The position numbers and the translations under genes were made by a program. Shown here in pieces: positions 47,511-58,201 of a stretch of 64,000 bases of DNA. How positions within the stretch are numbered: position 1 is the stretch's first letter; every line of letters begins with the position of its first letter. This stretch comes from Periplaneta americana (Eukaryota; Arthropoda; Insecta; Blattodea; Blattidae): assembly GCF_040183065.1 (NCBI RefSeq), contig NC_091119.1, forward strand, positions 209,130,298 through 209,194,297, in the 5' to 3' direction. Under the pieces are notes generated by a model. It was not told where the DNA came from and made no database searches. It saw nothing but the letters and a program-made list of their open reading frames with translations.

Positions 47511-48560
47511 CGCCGTAGCGGAGAACTGAGAAATATGTTCCCAAATTGAAGCAGCAGAAAGCCGCCATTTGTTTGTTAGAAAACGCGCGAGATTTCGAAA
47601 CCGATATTTGAATACGTGTTGTATTGCGTATCCGAAAGCTGAATGTTTTTGTTTACAGGAACAATACTTCCTTTGCGAGATACCTTTCATAACGTGTGTC
47701 TGCTGTCAGCAGAGTTGCTAGGTTTTCTGCGAGGGAAATCGGGATATCAGAAGCTAACTTAAGACATTATATTTATCATCACTTTATCGTAAGATTTATA
47801 GTTGTTTTCTGCAAAGTAGTATTCGCGTGCTTTTAATGTAATATTCGCCTCCCTGAGAAACACTAAAATACGAAAGACACACAGTACAGTGAATACTACA
47901 GGGTAATCGTTTTTTTCTTTTATTAACCACGAATATGTTTTAATCATTCGCTACTAAATTAACTTTGCAACTTTTCTTTTTCGGGACCGGTACTGCAACT
48001 GTACATCTGACGTTGAGTCCATGTTTAAACATAGTTCACTGCACTACAAAACGCAGCAATTATATGTGTCTGTTATTAGTGTAAAATACGATATCAAAAC
48101 GCTCTTTTGTTTTGGCACTCAACGCATTTAAAATACACAATGTTGATTATTTGCGAGAACAGCAACTAGGTACCGAAACGGATTAATCAACAATGCGGTA
48201 GAATTAGGGAACTATTATCTTGCGAATAGAGTTGCCTTACGGCAAATAGCTGGATTACCTCACAGACTTACTAAATTTCCGCGGGTTACCTCTATGTTTA
48301 CAATGTAACCATTTGAGTCAATATATAAATAAAAATATCGCATAATAGGAAATGCAGACTAACTTGTTTAAATTACGTTCTAGGCTATTATCCCTCAAAT
48401 CGGGATTTTTATCAATCTCGATCCGCTTTATCGGGATTCAATTAGGCTGTCAGGCTTGCACATTTTCATAGGAACTCCGAATGTGAATATTCATAACCAA
48501 GGTTAATAAGTCTACCTTTTAATTTAATCTGTAGGTTAAACTGTTGTATAAAATCAAAAA
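47511..48560. other. No gene recognised (inside the 5.2-kb element)
   Basis: AT-rich, no domain in any frame. No transposase core motif seen. Confidence 0.35.
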
Positions 48561-48561
48561 G

Positions 48562-48577
48562 CATTATTATTATTATA

Positions 48578-48630
<53 letters not shown>

Positions 48631-48680
48631 GTAGTAGTAGTAGTAGTAGTAGTAGCAGCAGCAGCAGCAGCAGCAGCATA
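48562..48680. repeat. Compound microsatellite (ATT)n-(AGT)n-(AGC)n
   Basis: ATT repeats change into AGT at about 48,630, then into AGC at about 48,655, a stepwise single-base drift between adjacent trinucleotide runs. Confidence 0.95.
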
Positions 48681-48977
48681 AAAACTGTTTCATTAATCCG
48701 TAACTAAGACAAGAGTTACTTTCAATCAGGCATATTAAAAAATTAACTTTTTGTAGTTTATACAGTTTCTGTTGAGTCGTCCAAAGGAACGATGGTGTGA
48801 AAATTCCTTCCTCTAACAGGCTATGTGGCCTAATACTTGTTCTGGGAGATGAATTTGAAATGTGTCATGCCATTACTTAATGAGTGGATACTACATGCAG
48901 TATTAATGAACATGTTTCAGCTTTTAGGCTCTGAAATTTGTTTATATACTTTTTTTAAACAGGATCTATTCGTACCG

Positions 48978-49321
48978 TCCCGCGCCGTGGCGTCATGGTC
49001 TACTCTAAGGCATGCTGCCTAGGACTCGCGTTACGGAATGCGCGCTGGTTCGAGTCCTCATGGGGGAAGAAATTTTGTCATGAAGTTTCGGCCAGTATAT
49101 GGGACCGGTGCCCACCCAGAATCGTGATGCACTTGGGGAGCTACGATAGGTATCAAAATCCGGTTGTGAAAGCCAGCTGTAAAGGCTGGGGGGGATCATC
49201 CTGCTAACCACACGATACCTCCATTCTGGTTGGTTGATCGTCCACCTCTGCTTCGGCATGTGGGCGTGAGGCCAGCAGCCGGCTGATCGGTCTGGGGCCT
49301 TCACGGACTGTAGCGCCACGG

Positions 49322-49322
<1 letters not shown>
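48978..49322 (+). mobile_element. tRNA-headed SINE-like repeat, family B, copy 3
   Basis: Best-preserved copy: head CCCGCGCCGTGGCGTCATGG, B box GGTTCGAGTCCTC, then TCATGGGGGAAG, GACCGGTGCCCACC, CACCTCTGCTTCGGCATG and the end TAGCGCCACGG. It ends in an (ATT)n tail (49,321-49,359), suggesting the tail seeded the microsatellite. Confidence 0.88.

Positions 49323-49359
<37 letters not shown>
49323..49359. repeat. (ATT)n microsatellite at SINE tail
   Basis: About twelve ATT units directly after the family B SINE. Antisense it reads as poly-Asn and poly-Ile frames, which are artefacts. Confidence 0.95.
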
Positions 49360-49360
<1 letters not shown>

Positions 49361-50190
49361 TCTGTATCTTCGAATTCGGCGAACAATTTTATTATTCATG
49401 TATGCACTGAAGCAACAGCTGTTTGAAGAAAGGGAAGGATATGGAGTGGATGAAGGACAATAACAATGTATACGGTAATAACGTAGTTTGAGAGGTAACA
49501 ACTATCTTCGAAATGAGTTGAAACACTGAATGATTCATTGTTGTGTAGAAATTCTCTCTGCGGATTGCACATATCCATTTTCGGTTAAGGGAATCTTTAC
49601 TCAGAGGAAACCTGAAGCACAAACAGTCGTATAAGTACAATAGTTTGTCTTCTGTAACATAATACGGGCCAAAAATGTTGTAGAAATTAAAGATTAACTA
49701 ATCAGTGAAATGTAACATTCCTTCCTTCTTTATCTTTACATCTGTGTGCATTGCTGCAATTGAAAATAGCACACGAACCAAGCAAATGGCCGCCCGTCGG
49801 CTGTTCAATTTGGGAACATAACACTAGCGCCAGTGAGCGGTCTAGCGGTTATTTAGTAAGTCTATGGAGCTACGAGGGCAAAAGTGTGGAAACATTTTCG
49901 GAAAAATTGGCCCAATCACACTCTAAGATTTTCTGATGATTCGTAGAAGCTAGTCCAGGATGCGGGGGACAAAGGCTAATTGGGATTTCCCGGTCTCTGA
50001 TTGGGTCAAACATCCTGATAGAACTAATATTTAACCCTTGCCGTGACTTTCGGTGAAGTCCGGAGGACCCAATTAGTCAAATCCACTCTCCTCATCTCCA
50101 CGCTTGGGCCCCCTGGAATCTAATAAGATGCGAAAGAGATAGTGGTGTGCGGAAAGCAACGGGATGTTACCGCATTTAGGCCTATCCTTC
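49360..50190. other. No gene recognised
   Basis: No motif or exon-like structure seen. Confidence 0.35.
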
Positions 50191-50194
50191 CCAA

Positions 50195-50665
50195 GAAAAA
50201 CTGCAAACATGAACAAAGGAAACTTTTAATAGAAGAAGAAGGATCTTCTGCGCACCTCTGGAAAAAGAACTAAGGAAGAGACTAGTGAAGTGCTTTGTGT
50301 GGAGTGTGGCATTGTATGGGGAAGGAACACGGACATTACGACGAAATGAAGTGAAACGAATTGAAGCATTTGAAATGTGGATGTGGAGAAGAACGGTGCG
50401 TGTGAAGTGGACAGACAAAATAAGAAATAATACTGTGTTTGAAAAAGTGAGTGAAGAAAGAATGATGCTGAAACTGATTAGAAAGAGAAAAAAGGAATTG
50501 GTTTGGTCTCTGGTTGAAAAGAATAATAGACGACATTAGGATATGTGGATCATATGCGGAGACTAAGAGGAAGGCAGAAAATAGGAAAGATTGGAGATTG
50601 CTGGGTTTGCAATGAAAGACCTGCCCATGGGCAGAACACTTATGTATGTATATTCAGAATGCCTG
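50195..50665 (+). pseudogene. LINE C-terminal fragment, second family
   Basis: The frame 50,285-50,539 reads FVWSVALYGEGTRTLRRNEV, then IEAFEMWMWRRTVRVKWTDK and EERMMLKLIRKRKK, the known C-terminal end of a common insect LINE (family form ...YGSETWTLRR...). It continues in another frame into the tail motif shared with 24,280-24,430 and 62,757-62,855. It is nested in the 5.2-kb element. Confidence 0.8.
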
Positions 50666-51020
50666 GAATATCGTGTCTAAGAACAGTCGCTATTTGCAAA
50701 GACTAGTCGATTCCATGCCCACTCGACTGCAAGATGATCGAGATAAGAGGAAGATAGACTAAATATTGAATTGTGGCTTTTTGTTTTGCTTTTTGAACGC
50801 TTAATTGTTTGAATGTTTTAAGGCCGACGCCAGTAAATTTGTTTTGTTTATGCCACGAAAGATATTTTTATTGAGAATAAAATCTTTTTTCTTTCCATTT
50901 GCAGCCACAATATCATAATGATAAAGTCATGGCATAATATGTTAATTACTAGAATAATCGTAAAAGAGAAAGGAGCCATTATGCATAGTTTGTCTCTCTC
51001 AAAAACAGAACAAAAAAGAA
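50666..51020. other. No gene recognised
   Basis: AT-rich stretch in the right part of the 5.2-kb element. Confidence 0.35.
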
Positions 51021-51027
51021 CATAAAA

Positions 51028-51110
51028 AGCACGAGGTTGTAGTCGAACCCAGGACCTCACGAATAAGAGGCCGGAACGCTACCATTACGCTATCGAATAA
51101 CACACAAAAT
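51028..51110 (-). other. tRNA-like sequence near right end of the 5.2-kb element
   Basis: The minus strand reads TAGCGTAATGGTAGCGTTCC (D-arm-like), then GAGGTCCTGGGTTCGACTAC (T-arm-like). It lies about 140 bases inside the right end and reads inward, mirroring the one at the left end. Confidence 0.45.
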
Positions 51111-51250
51111 ACTTCAATTATACCTGTAGATATCAGGCAACGTGGTCCAACAACATTTAGGCTAACATCGCCTGTCTCCGAATTGTAGCGAAGATACCCG
51201 AAGGGAACTTTGTTTCAGGAGAGCGGCCACTTTTTCTTTTGACAGCTGTA

Positions 51251-51510
51251 CATCGTTGAATGGTTCCATTATAATGGTAAATATTGTCGAATATAAACAT
51301 AGTCGTATGGATTCTGTATTACGGTGATCATTGTTAACTATTACGTCATTGTATGGTTCCATTAACATCGTCGACTATAAACATGGTCGAATGATTTCTT
51401 TATTAGGCCTACGGTGATCATTGTTAACCATATACGTAGTTGTATGGTTCCATTATTACGGTAAATATCGTCAAATATAAACGTGATCATATGGTTTCTT
51501 TATAATGTTT
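51251..51510 (+). repeat. 94-bp satellite, right part
   Basis: Begins CATCGTTGAATGGTTCC, the second half of the type B monomer cut at 46,026. It then gives one type A unit (ATTGTCG) and two more units that decay. Confidence 0.92.
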
Positions 51511-52023
51511 ATAAGATCATACTGGATAATCACTTGAGCTGGAAAACATACGTAGAAAATAATATGTATGTATGTATCCAATGCCTACGCGGGTTCCGCA
51601 TATTGCAGATAGATGGCAGGACGTTGACCCATTTTCTAGTTGCAGACCACTTCGACGGGCAATGCTGTACATGATGTGTATCTGTGGAAAGTTATGGTGT
51701 GTACTAGGGATCGTGTATGTGTAAGTGTTCGTGTAATTGTAGTGCACGGAATGGGTGATGATGATGATGGTGATGATGAACGGAGAAGGGAAAACATGGT
51801 GCCGACACGTAGCCTACCCCTTTCGAAAAGCACTAAGGGTGCCGCCACGCTTAACATCCCTGTCCAACGGACGAATCAACAGTGAAATATGCCTTCTCTT
51901 CAGATGCACTGCAGAGATATTTGGGATTTAACCCAGGCATATTGGTGCACAATTAATGATTAGAAGTTGTGCAACGCCATCTCTCCTAGTCCCAAGGTAA
52001 AAATTTTACATGAAAATTTCTGA

Positions 52024-52095
52024 TCCTGCCAGCGGTCGAACCCAGCCTGCTAGTCTGAAGGCAGCACGCTACCACTTCTAAATGGGCTCTGCCTG
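52024..52095 (-). other. tRNA-like sequence
   Basis: The minus strand has TAGAAGTGGTAGCGTGCTGC (A-box-like) and GCTGGGTTCGACCGC (B-box-like). Likely a SINE or tRNA relic; not a working tRNA gene because stems do not pair well. Confidence 0.4.
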
Positions 52096-52552
52096 TTATC
52101 CCCCGAATTGACGATATAAACATCGTAAAATGTCACACTTTGCATACTTTCATTCTAAACGAAATATAGATTAATATTCTGGGTCAACTCAGCTTAAGCT
52201 AAATACATTTTAGTTTTACAAAGGAAGACTCTAGACATAATGGGCAATGACAGTTATCCATAAAAGGACACCATGTCAAAAGATATTGTAAAATTTAGAT
52301 ACATTGATCTTACCTTGTGCCTTATTATATTATAATTTGTTGATGTTCCAATTAGTACTAAATGTTTCTTGAATTTATCATGAAACAACATTTTCGACAC
52401 TAATATGAAGGGTGCATTTCCGCGAATACCTCGAAATAGGCATTGTACGCATCACAATATATACAGTAGGCCTACTTCATGTTATGAAAGAGGCTTTAAA
52501 TGGCGATACGGTCCAAATGAAATCCAACCATTTTATTTGTGATATGTAGGAT

Positions 52553-53806
52553 AAATGTATAAGGGTACACTACATCAGTTATTCATAGATTTCAAAAAGG
52601 CATATGACTCAGTTAAGAGAGAAGTTTTATATTATATCCTTATTGAATTTGGTATTCCCAAGAAACTAGTTCGATTAATTAAAATGTGTCTCAGTGAAAC
52701 GTACAGCAGAGTCTGTATAGGTCAGTTTCTATCTGATGCTTTTCCAATTCAGTACAGACTAAAGCAAGGAGATGCACTATCACCTTTACTTTTTAACTTT
52801 GCTCTAGAGAATGTCATTAGGAGAGTCCAGGATAACAGAGAGGGTTTGGAATTGAAAGTGTTACATCAGCTGCTTGTTTATGCAGATGACGTGAATATGT
52901 CAGGAGAAAATCCACAAACTATTAGGGAAAACGCCGGAATTTTACTTGAAGCAAGTAAAGAGATATGTTTGAAAGTAAATCCCGAAAAGACAAAGTATAT
53001 GATTATGTCTCGTGACCAGAATATTATACAAAATGGAAATACAAAATGTATGACTTGACGCTTTCCCGGCGTTTGATGTAGAATAACTCTTCTCGGGTTC
53101 TCAGCCATCGAAAGCTTGGAAGCAAATCTCCAACTCACCTGGCTGAGAACCCGAGAAGAGTTATAGAAATATAAAAATTGGAAATTTATCCTTCGAAGAG
53201 GTGGAAAAATTCAAATATCTTCGAGCAACAGTAACAAATATAAATGATACTTGGGAGGAAATTAAACCTAGTATGGAAAATGCCTGTTATTATTAGGTTG
53301 AGAGGCTTCTATCATCCAGTCTGCTCTCAAAAAAGTTGAAAGTGAGAATTTATAAAACAGTTATATTACCGGTTGTTCTTTATGGTTGTGAAACTAGGAC
53401 ACTCACTTTGAAAGGAACAGAGGTTAAGTGCGTTTGAGAATAATGTACTTAGGAAAATATTTGGGACTAAGAGGGATGAAGTTACAGAAGAATGGAGAAA
53501 GTTACACAACGCAGAACTGCAAGCATTGTATTCTTCACCTCCCATAATTAGGAATATTAAATCCAGACGTTTGAGATGGGCAGGATATGTAACACGTACG
53601 GGCAAATGCAGAAATGCATATAGAGTGTTAGTTGGGGGCCAGAGGGAAAAAGACCTTTGGGAAGGCCGAGACGTAAGATGGGAGAATATGAAAACGAGTT
53701 TGAGGGAGGTTGGATATGATTGTAGATACTGGATTAATCTTTCTCAGGATAGGGACCGATGGCTGACTTATATGAGAGCGGCAATGAGCCTCCTTAAAAG
53801 CCATAA
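52553..53806 (+). pseudogene. LINE reverse transcriptase, 5'-truncated, near-intact first frame
   Basis: The frame 52,555-53,058 (167 residues) has [15 protein letters not shown] (motif A with its catalytic Asp), [19 protein letters not shown] (motif B) and [14 protein letters not shown] (catalytic YADD). After a small inserted hairpin it resumes as NIKIGNLSFEEVEKFKYL; then VILPVVLYGCETRTL; then the frame 53,526-53,810 with RRLRWAGYVTRTG and the family end WINLSQDRDRWLTYMRAAM. The N-terminal endonuclease is absent here; the matching endonuclease type is at 22,189-22,690. Several frameshifts occur in the last 400 bases. Confidence 0.9.
53043..53166. mobile_element. Small hairpin insertion in the LINE
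   Basis: Perfect 25-bp inverted arms (53,083-53,107 and 53,140-53,164; ATAACTCTTCTCGGGTTCTC and on) around a 32-base spacer, preceded by about 40 bp of extra sequence (GACGCTTTCCCGGCGTTTGA). GAAATACA before and GAAATATA after suggest an 8-bp target duplication with one change. It destroys the reverse transcriptase frame. Confidence 0.75.
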
Positions 53807-53944
53807 GTAACTATGCACGATAAATTGAAAAATGGTACAGTGAAATTAGCATTGAGAGAAAAATGTTTTTCAGAGGGAAATGGAACACTATGCTGAATAA
53901 TTATTATTTAAATTTTTCGTCTCAATATTTCTAAATATTCCACT

Positions 53945-54115
53945 CCCTCCAGCCAGAAACAGTTACCAGGAGGTCACTCTATTGTTAAATGATTCCCGTT
54001 TACTTATTGTAAACAGATACCGGATGATCATCTTATTGTTAAATGATTCCCAGTTATTGTAAACAGGTAACAGATGATCACCGTAATGTTTAATGAATCC
54101 CGGTTGTCCTGCAGA
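53945..54115 (+). repeat. Three-copy tandem repeat, about 55 bp
   Basis: ATTGTTAAATGATTCCCG, TTATTGTAAACAG and GATGATCA recur three times with variation. Confidence 0.8.
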
Positions 54116-54591
54116 GCGCACTTTGGGAACCACTGCCTTAGATGGTCATCTGCAACGCTTCTTGCAAACAGCGGAGCAGATATCCTGACATTGAAAAGAT
54201 ACCTACTGTCTCTGAAAGGTATGTGGAGAATTCAAGATATCAGTCGCAAATCTTATCCTAAAGGGAGGAGAGCAGAATTCTGTGGCACACATTTGTTGCT
54301 GGTATGTCTGGATTCTGAACTCAACCCATGTAGATGTGAGCATGCAAAATTGGAACATTTCAATAAAATTTTCTTAATGTTTTTTCTTAAAAAGCTATAT
54401 TTGTTTTATTGTAGTAAAAAGAAAAGTGTGTTATGAAAGTATGGTATAAAATACTTCGTAACACGTTGCTATGGAATCTTACTATACAATAATAAAGTCA
54501 AAGTTTTGCAATGTCAACTGAAGTTCTTCTTTTGCAACATTTAGTAGACAAAAAATGTTTTAAAATTTATCTAAAAATAAAAAAAAAATAA

Positions 54592-54630
<39 letters not shown>

Positions 54631-54900
54631 TGTGATGGGGTTTTTTAAAAAAATGGGTGAAACTAGTGCTGAGGTAGTTCCGGTGATTTCGGAAGTGAAA
54701 ATAGTTGAATTTATAAGGGATTTTTTTTTTTTTGTGGAGATGCAGTTGATCGTACATGCAAGGTGTATACGCAGAAGGTAACTCTGCAGGAAGACCACTC
54801 CACGATTTTCCAATTTTTTTTTTTCACAAACGACGAAGTTATGCTCGATTTCTATTACCTTTTGAAAAAGATAATAGAAAAAAAATTCGGAAAAATATAA
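54116..54900. other. No gene recognised; (AAT)n at 54,594-54,632
   Basis: A 120-residue plus-strand frame at 54,074-54,436 begins in the tandem repeat and has no known domain. The (AAT)n run gives artefactual poly-Tyr and poly-Ile frames antisense. Confidence 0.4.
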
Positions 54901-54995
54901 TTTCAACTGTAACCTAACATAACCTAACCTTAACTTATCCAAAACTAAGCTAACCTGGTAATGTTGTGTTAGCTTAGTTTAGGTTAGTTTTGCTT
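54901..54995. repeat. Inverted repeat rich in AACCTAAC
   Basis: AACCTAACATAACCTAACC followed by AAACTAAGCTAAC, then its near complement GTTAGCTTAGTTTAGGTTAG. It may fold as a hairpin; AACCTAAC-type words are frequent in insect intergenic DNA. Confidence 0.65.
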
Positions 54996-55130
54996 GGGTT
55001 ACTGGAGAAACGAATGTTAAGGTAGTTCCAGTGATTTTGGTAAAAATTGTTAAATTTGTAAGGGGGTTTCTTGCTGAGATGGATTTCAAAAGTAAAGGAT
55101 TTTATAGGGAAATATTTCAAGAAAAGTAAA

Positions 55131-55208
55131 TGAATCGGGGATTACAGAAACAGCACATGTCATTTCACACAAATAGTGACATGTGCTGTTTCTGCAATCC
55201 CCGATTCA
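55131..55208. repeat. 32-bp near-perfect palindrome with 14-bp spacer
   Basis: Left arm TGAATCGGGGATTACAGAAA and on to 55,162; right arm its complement at 55,177-55,208 with a single mismatch. No coding content; may be a foldback element or recombination product. Confidence 0.95.
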
Positions 55209-55349
55209 AATGTAAATTACATGTGAAATGAGAGGTGCGAAGTAATGGAGTAGTTTCTAGTGAAGGAAAGGAACGTAGAGACATAAAACATATGATACAA
55301 TGTAATGCGAAGAACTCAAAGCCTGTATTAATCCAATAATCACTCTTTG

Positions 55350-55590
55350 TAAATACGAATCTGTGACAGGTTAGGGTAGATTAGTTTAGGCTTTTGTCAT
55401 GCCTTGCATATATGTATGTGACATGTTAGGTTAGTATAGGCTTTTGTTATGTCTTGTATATACGAATCTGTGACAGGTTAGATAACTTGAATTAGGCTTT
55501 TGTTATGCCTTGCATATACGAATCTGCAGGATATACAAAGCATAACAAAAGCCAAACTAACCTAACCTGTCACAGGTACATATATGCAAG
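55350..55590. repeat. Direct and inverted repeats of a TGTGACAGGTTAG unit
   Basis: Three direct copies of a unit of about 65-70 bp (TGTGACAGGTTAG ... AGGCTTTTGTTATGCCTTG ... ATATACGAATC) are followed by an inverted copy (55,530-55,590). Confidence 0.8.
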
Positions 55591-55618
55591 GCATAGTGTA
55601 CATGGGAAAATTTCAATA

Positions 55619-55715
55619 TACGGATACCTCACTGACAATTATCTTAAAATACTAGAAAAATACTAAAATGAGCAGATTTGTCTGTGTTTGTCGAATACAC
55701 ATCATCGTGCTTACG
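55619..55715 (+). repeat. Left member of an inverted repeat pair with 58.54-58.64 kb
   Basis: AAAATACTAAAATGAGCAGA, TTTGTCTGTGTTTGTCGAA and TTACGAAAAGACACTT have close reverse complements near 58,540-58,640, so the two could be TIRs of one element or two copies of a small element. Confidence 0.75.
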
Positions 55716-55736
55716 AAAAGACACTTAGGAACGATT

Positions 55737-57010
55737 ATAGATAGACAGACAGACAGACAGATAGATAGATTTTTATTAAGCCGTAAGAATGACAAGCATT
55801 CATGGCATCGTCAGTACACAGAAAAGTGACAATACATAATATAATACATCTAGTGCTAAATATGCTAGGATACAGAATTACAAATGTTTTAATTTATACG
55901 CTGAAGGTGAGAACATTTCCGGCGACACAAGCTAATATATACAACTTATTATACATAGAGCTTAATACTAATTAAACTTAACATGTAAAAGTCAATCTTA
56001 ATTGTACCAATTTCAGAATACACTAATTCAGATATAGGCCTACTAATATTTTTCTTCCAAGCTAGAGCCAATGTGGCACTGTCCCATGCAGTCTCTCTTT
56101 TCTCTACCCAGTCTTGGCTTTAACTCTACCTGACTTAAAATCATCAAAGGTAGTACCCGGAGGAGAATGTTAAATACTAGAGCTTTAAATTTAGATAATC
56201 ATTTGTGCAAAGTGGCAAGTGTTTTAATAAAATATTTTTTTACCTCTTTTTTAATTTTCGCATGTTAAGGTCTTTAATATTTTGTGGGAGTTTGTTATAA
56301 AGATTGCTGCCTCTATGTGATAAACTGTTAATACTTCTGGTAAGTCTGTAGTAATTCAAATGTATGTTCCTGGATGTTCTGGTACTATACGCATGATAAA
56401 ATGAATTTGTTTTAAAAGAGTCTATATTTTGATAAATGTAGCACATTACCTCTAGTAAGTTATATATGTGCAGGGCACAGGTAGAATTTTTAGTTCTCTA
56501 AAAATGCTTATACTTTCAGATCGGATAGGGACTTGCTTTATAATTTTAATTATTCTCTAACTGCAATTGGAGTACCTGTATAGATTTTGGTGAAGACTCT
56601 CAAGTAATAATGCCATATGATATTATTGAATGAACGTAGCCAAAGTAGACTCATTTTAAAAGCTCCATGGGTGATATTTTCGCAAGAATCCGGAAAGCAT
56701 AACACAGACGACTTAGCTTCTCAATTAAATGCAGAATGTGTTTTCCCATGTTGGATTGGAATCTATCTATACCCCTAAGAATTTAGTGCATTCTACTTCC
56801 TTCATTATGGTATTATTAAGTACTATATGGATCTGTTCAGATGGCTGTTGGTTAAATGACATGTAGACAGTTTTATTTACATTTAATTTCAACTTATTAT
56901 TTGCTAGCCACTGTTCTAGTTTTGTTGTCATTCCATTAATTTTTATTTGCAAGTTATAGTAATTCTTACCTTTATATTTTTCCTGCAGTACATTAAAAAA
57001 CAGAAGCAAC
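55737..57010 (-). pseudogene. LINE reverse transcriptase, C-terminal part
   Basis: On the minus strand the frame 56,767-57,009 reads QWLANNKLKLNVNKTVYMSF, the known post-YADD segment, then KEVECTKFLGV. The frame 56,240-56,446 gives SLSHRGSNLYNKLPQNIKDL, near the C-terminus of Jockey/CR1-like LINEs. The 3' end carries a (GACA)n/(GATA)n run at 55,737-55,770, a usual LINE tail. It is 5'-truncated just after the YADD block. Confidence 0.82.
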
Positions 57011-57029
57011 TGTTAAAAACAATATCCGG

Positions 57030-57300
57030 ATAAACTCTAGAACACGGATTGCACCCTACCCAACGTAGAAACAACATGTTAATTTAAATCAAATTCTCAT
57101 CTCTGCGATCTTTGAATTCTTTGACCAATCTCCCGCCCTTGACTTTCTCTTCACTTCTCGTTTAACGACACTGTTGCCAACCGAGTTGAGCTGCTATGTC
57201 AAAGAGTCTTCGACTTGATGCCGGCTTCGCTTCTCCTTTACCGGCCTTGACAATTCATTTTGATCCCTAGTTTATTTAGCGTCTCAATGAGATGAATACG
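57030..57300. repeat. GGATTGCACC-type ends and a SINE shard
   Basis: GGATAAACTCTAGAACACGG with ATTGCACCCTA at 57,030-57,053 recurs at 58,452-58,478; a shorter ACGGATTGCACCC is at 57,298. TTATTTAGCGTCTCAATGAG at about 57,272 is a shard of the family A SINE. Confidence 0.6.
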
Positions 57301-57639
57301 GATTGCACCCACAGACAAGCTCCAAGACACTAGGGGACGGTGTTATTTGTCAATGGTGGGAACTATGATCTAGGACTATGGGTAATATCGGGTGGGGTGG
57401 GAAAGGCAACGTAAGATTAGAGGGGAAAAAATTACCTGCTTGAGGGTAATTTCCCTCTTCCCTTTCTCTTTCTCTCCTTCTCTCTTTTCCTCTCTTCAAT
57501 CGGTGGTTTTCTGTTTTCTGTACTTCTATGTTCTTATTGTATATTTTTTTCATGTTCATCTTGTTGATCTTCTTTGTTGAATCGTCAGCAGTCTCTTTGG
57601 AGAACACGTGTTCTTGGTTGAAAAAATTTCGGAAGTAAT

Positions 57640-57660
57640 ATATATATATATATATATATG
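57640..57660. repeat. (AT)n microsatellite
   Basis: About ten TA dinucleotides. Confidence 0.9.
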
Positions 57661-57789
57661 TTACAACAGGTGTGCTAAACGTTAGGAATGTTACAATAGG
57701 TGTGTAGCACATTAGGTTAGATTAGGTTTTTTTAGGTGTGTAAGAATATGAATGGTTAACACAGTTGGCGACACTGCAATCATTCTCCC

Positions 57790-57955
57790 ACTCCACCTCA
57801 AATAACGTCACAACGACGGAATATGGCCGCCTTCTTCCTTCAAGTACGACGATTTTCCTATATAAGTAAGGAACCTATGTAGGGCGGGTTGCGTGGGACC
57901 ACAGCTCTCCCAGTGATCACAGCGAGTTTCTACTACTCCACACTACAAAACTAAG
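57790..57955 (+). promoter_or_regulatory. Candidate TATA promoter and noncoding first exon
   Basis: TATATAAG at 57,859-57,866 lies about 30 bases before a GC-richer leader (GCGTGGGACCACAGCTCTCC). The leader ends AACTAAG with donor GTATTT at 57,956. Upstream are AACGTCACAACG (CRE-half-like) and ATGGCCGCC (YY1-like). Together with the splice-flanked coding segment at 58,191-58,322 this looks like the start of a plus-strand gene. All of it is prediction; it lies between inverted repeats, so it could belong to a mobile element. Confidence 0.4.
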
Positions 57956-58201
57956 GTATTTTCAGTGTTTGCTTTTAATTTCCTATACTGGCTGTAAAGT
58001 AGTACAAATTTACCTATAAAATAATAATGTTAAATTGCCGGAGATATTTATTATTTTTATAGACTCGTGGATAGAATTCTCCCAGGAATATTTCACAAAC
58101 GTCGATTATACTGAAATCCTTTAATTGTTCTATGAAATGTAGTGTTATTAATGCATTATATGATACTAGCCTACTGCTGGTTTGTTTCAGTTAATAGACA
58201 A

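Larger units (their letters stand above)
46027..51248. mobile_element. 5.2-kb terminal-inverted-repeat element, TA target site
   Basis: Left end CAGCTGTCAAAA, an A run, then AGTGGCCGC; right end, on the other strand, CAGCTGTCAAAAGAAAAAGT then GGCCGC, giving about 30-bp imperfect inverted repeats. Both ends are flanked by TA. The outer halves rejoin one 94-bp satellite monomer of type B exactly, with a single TA left. This is the signature of a Tc1/mariner-like cut-and-paste insertion, though the 5.2-kb length is large for that group. No transposase was seen inside. It holds hairpin repeats, tRNA-like pieces, a family B SINE, microsatellites and a LINE fragment, some of them later insertions. 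Confidence 0.8.
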
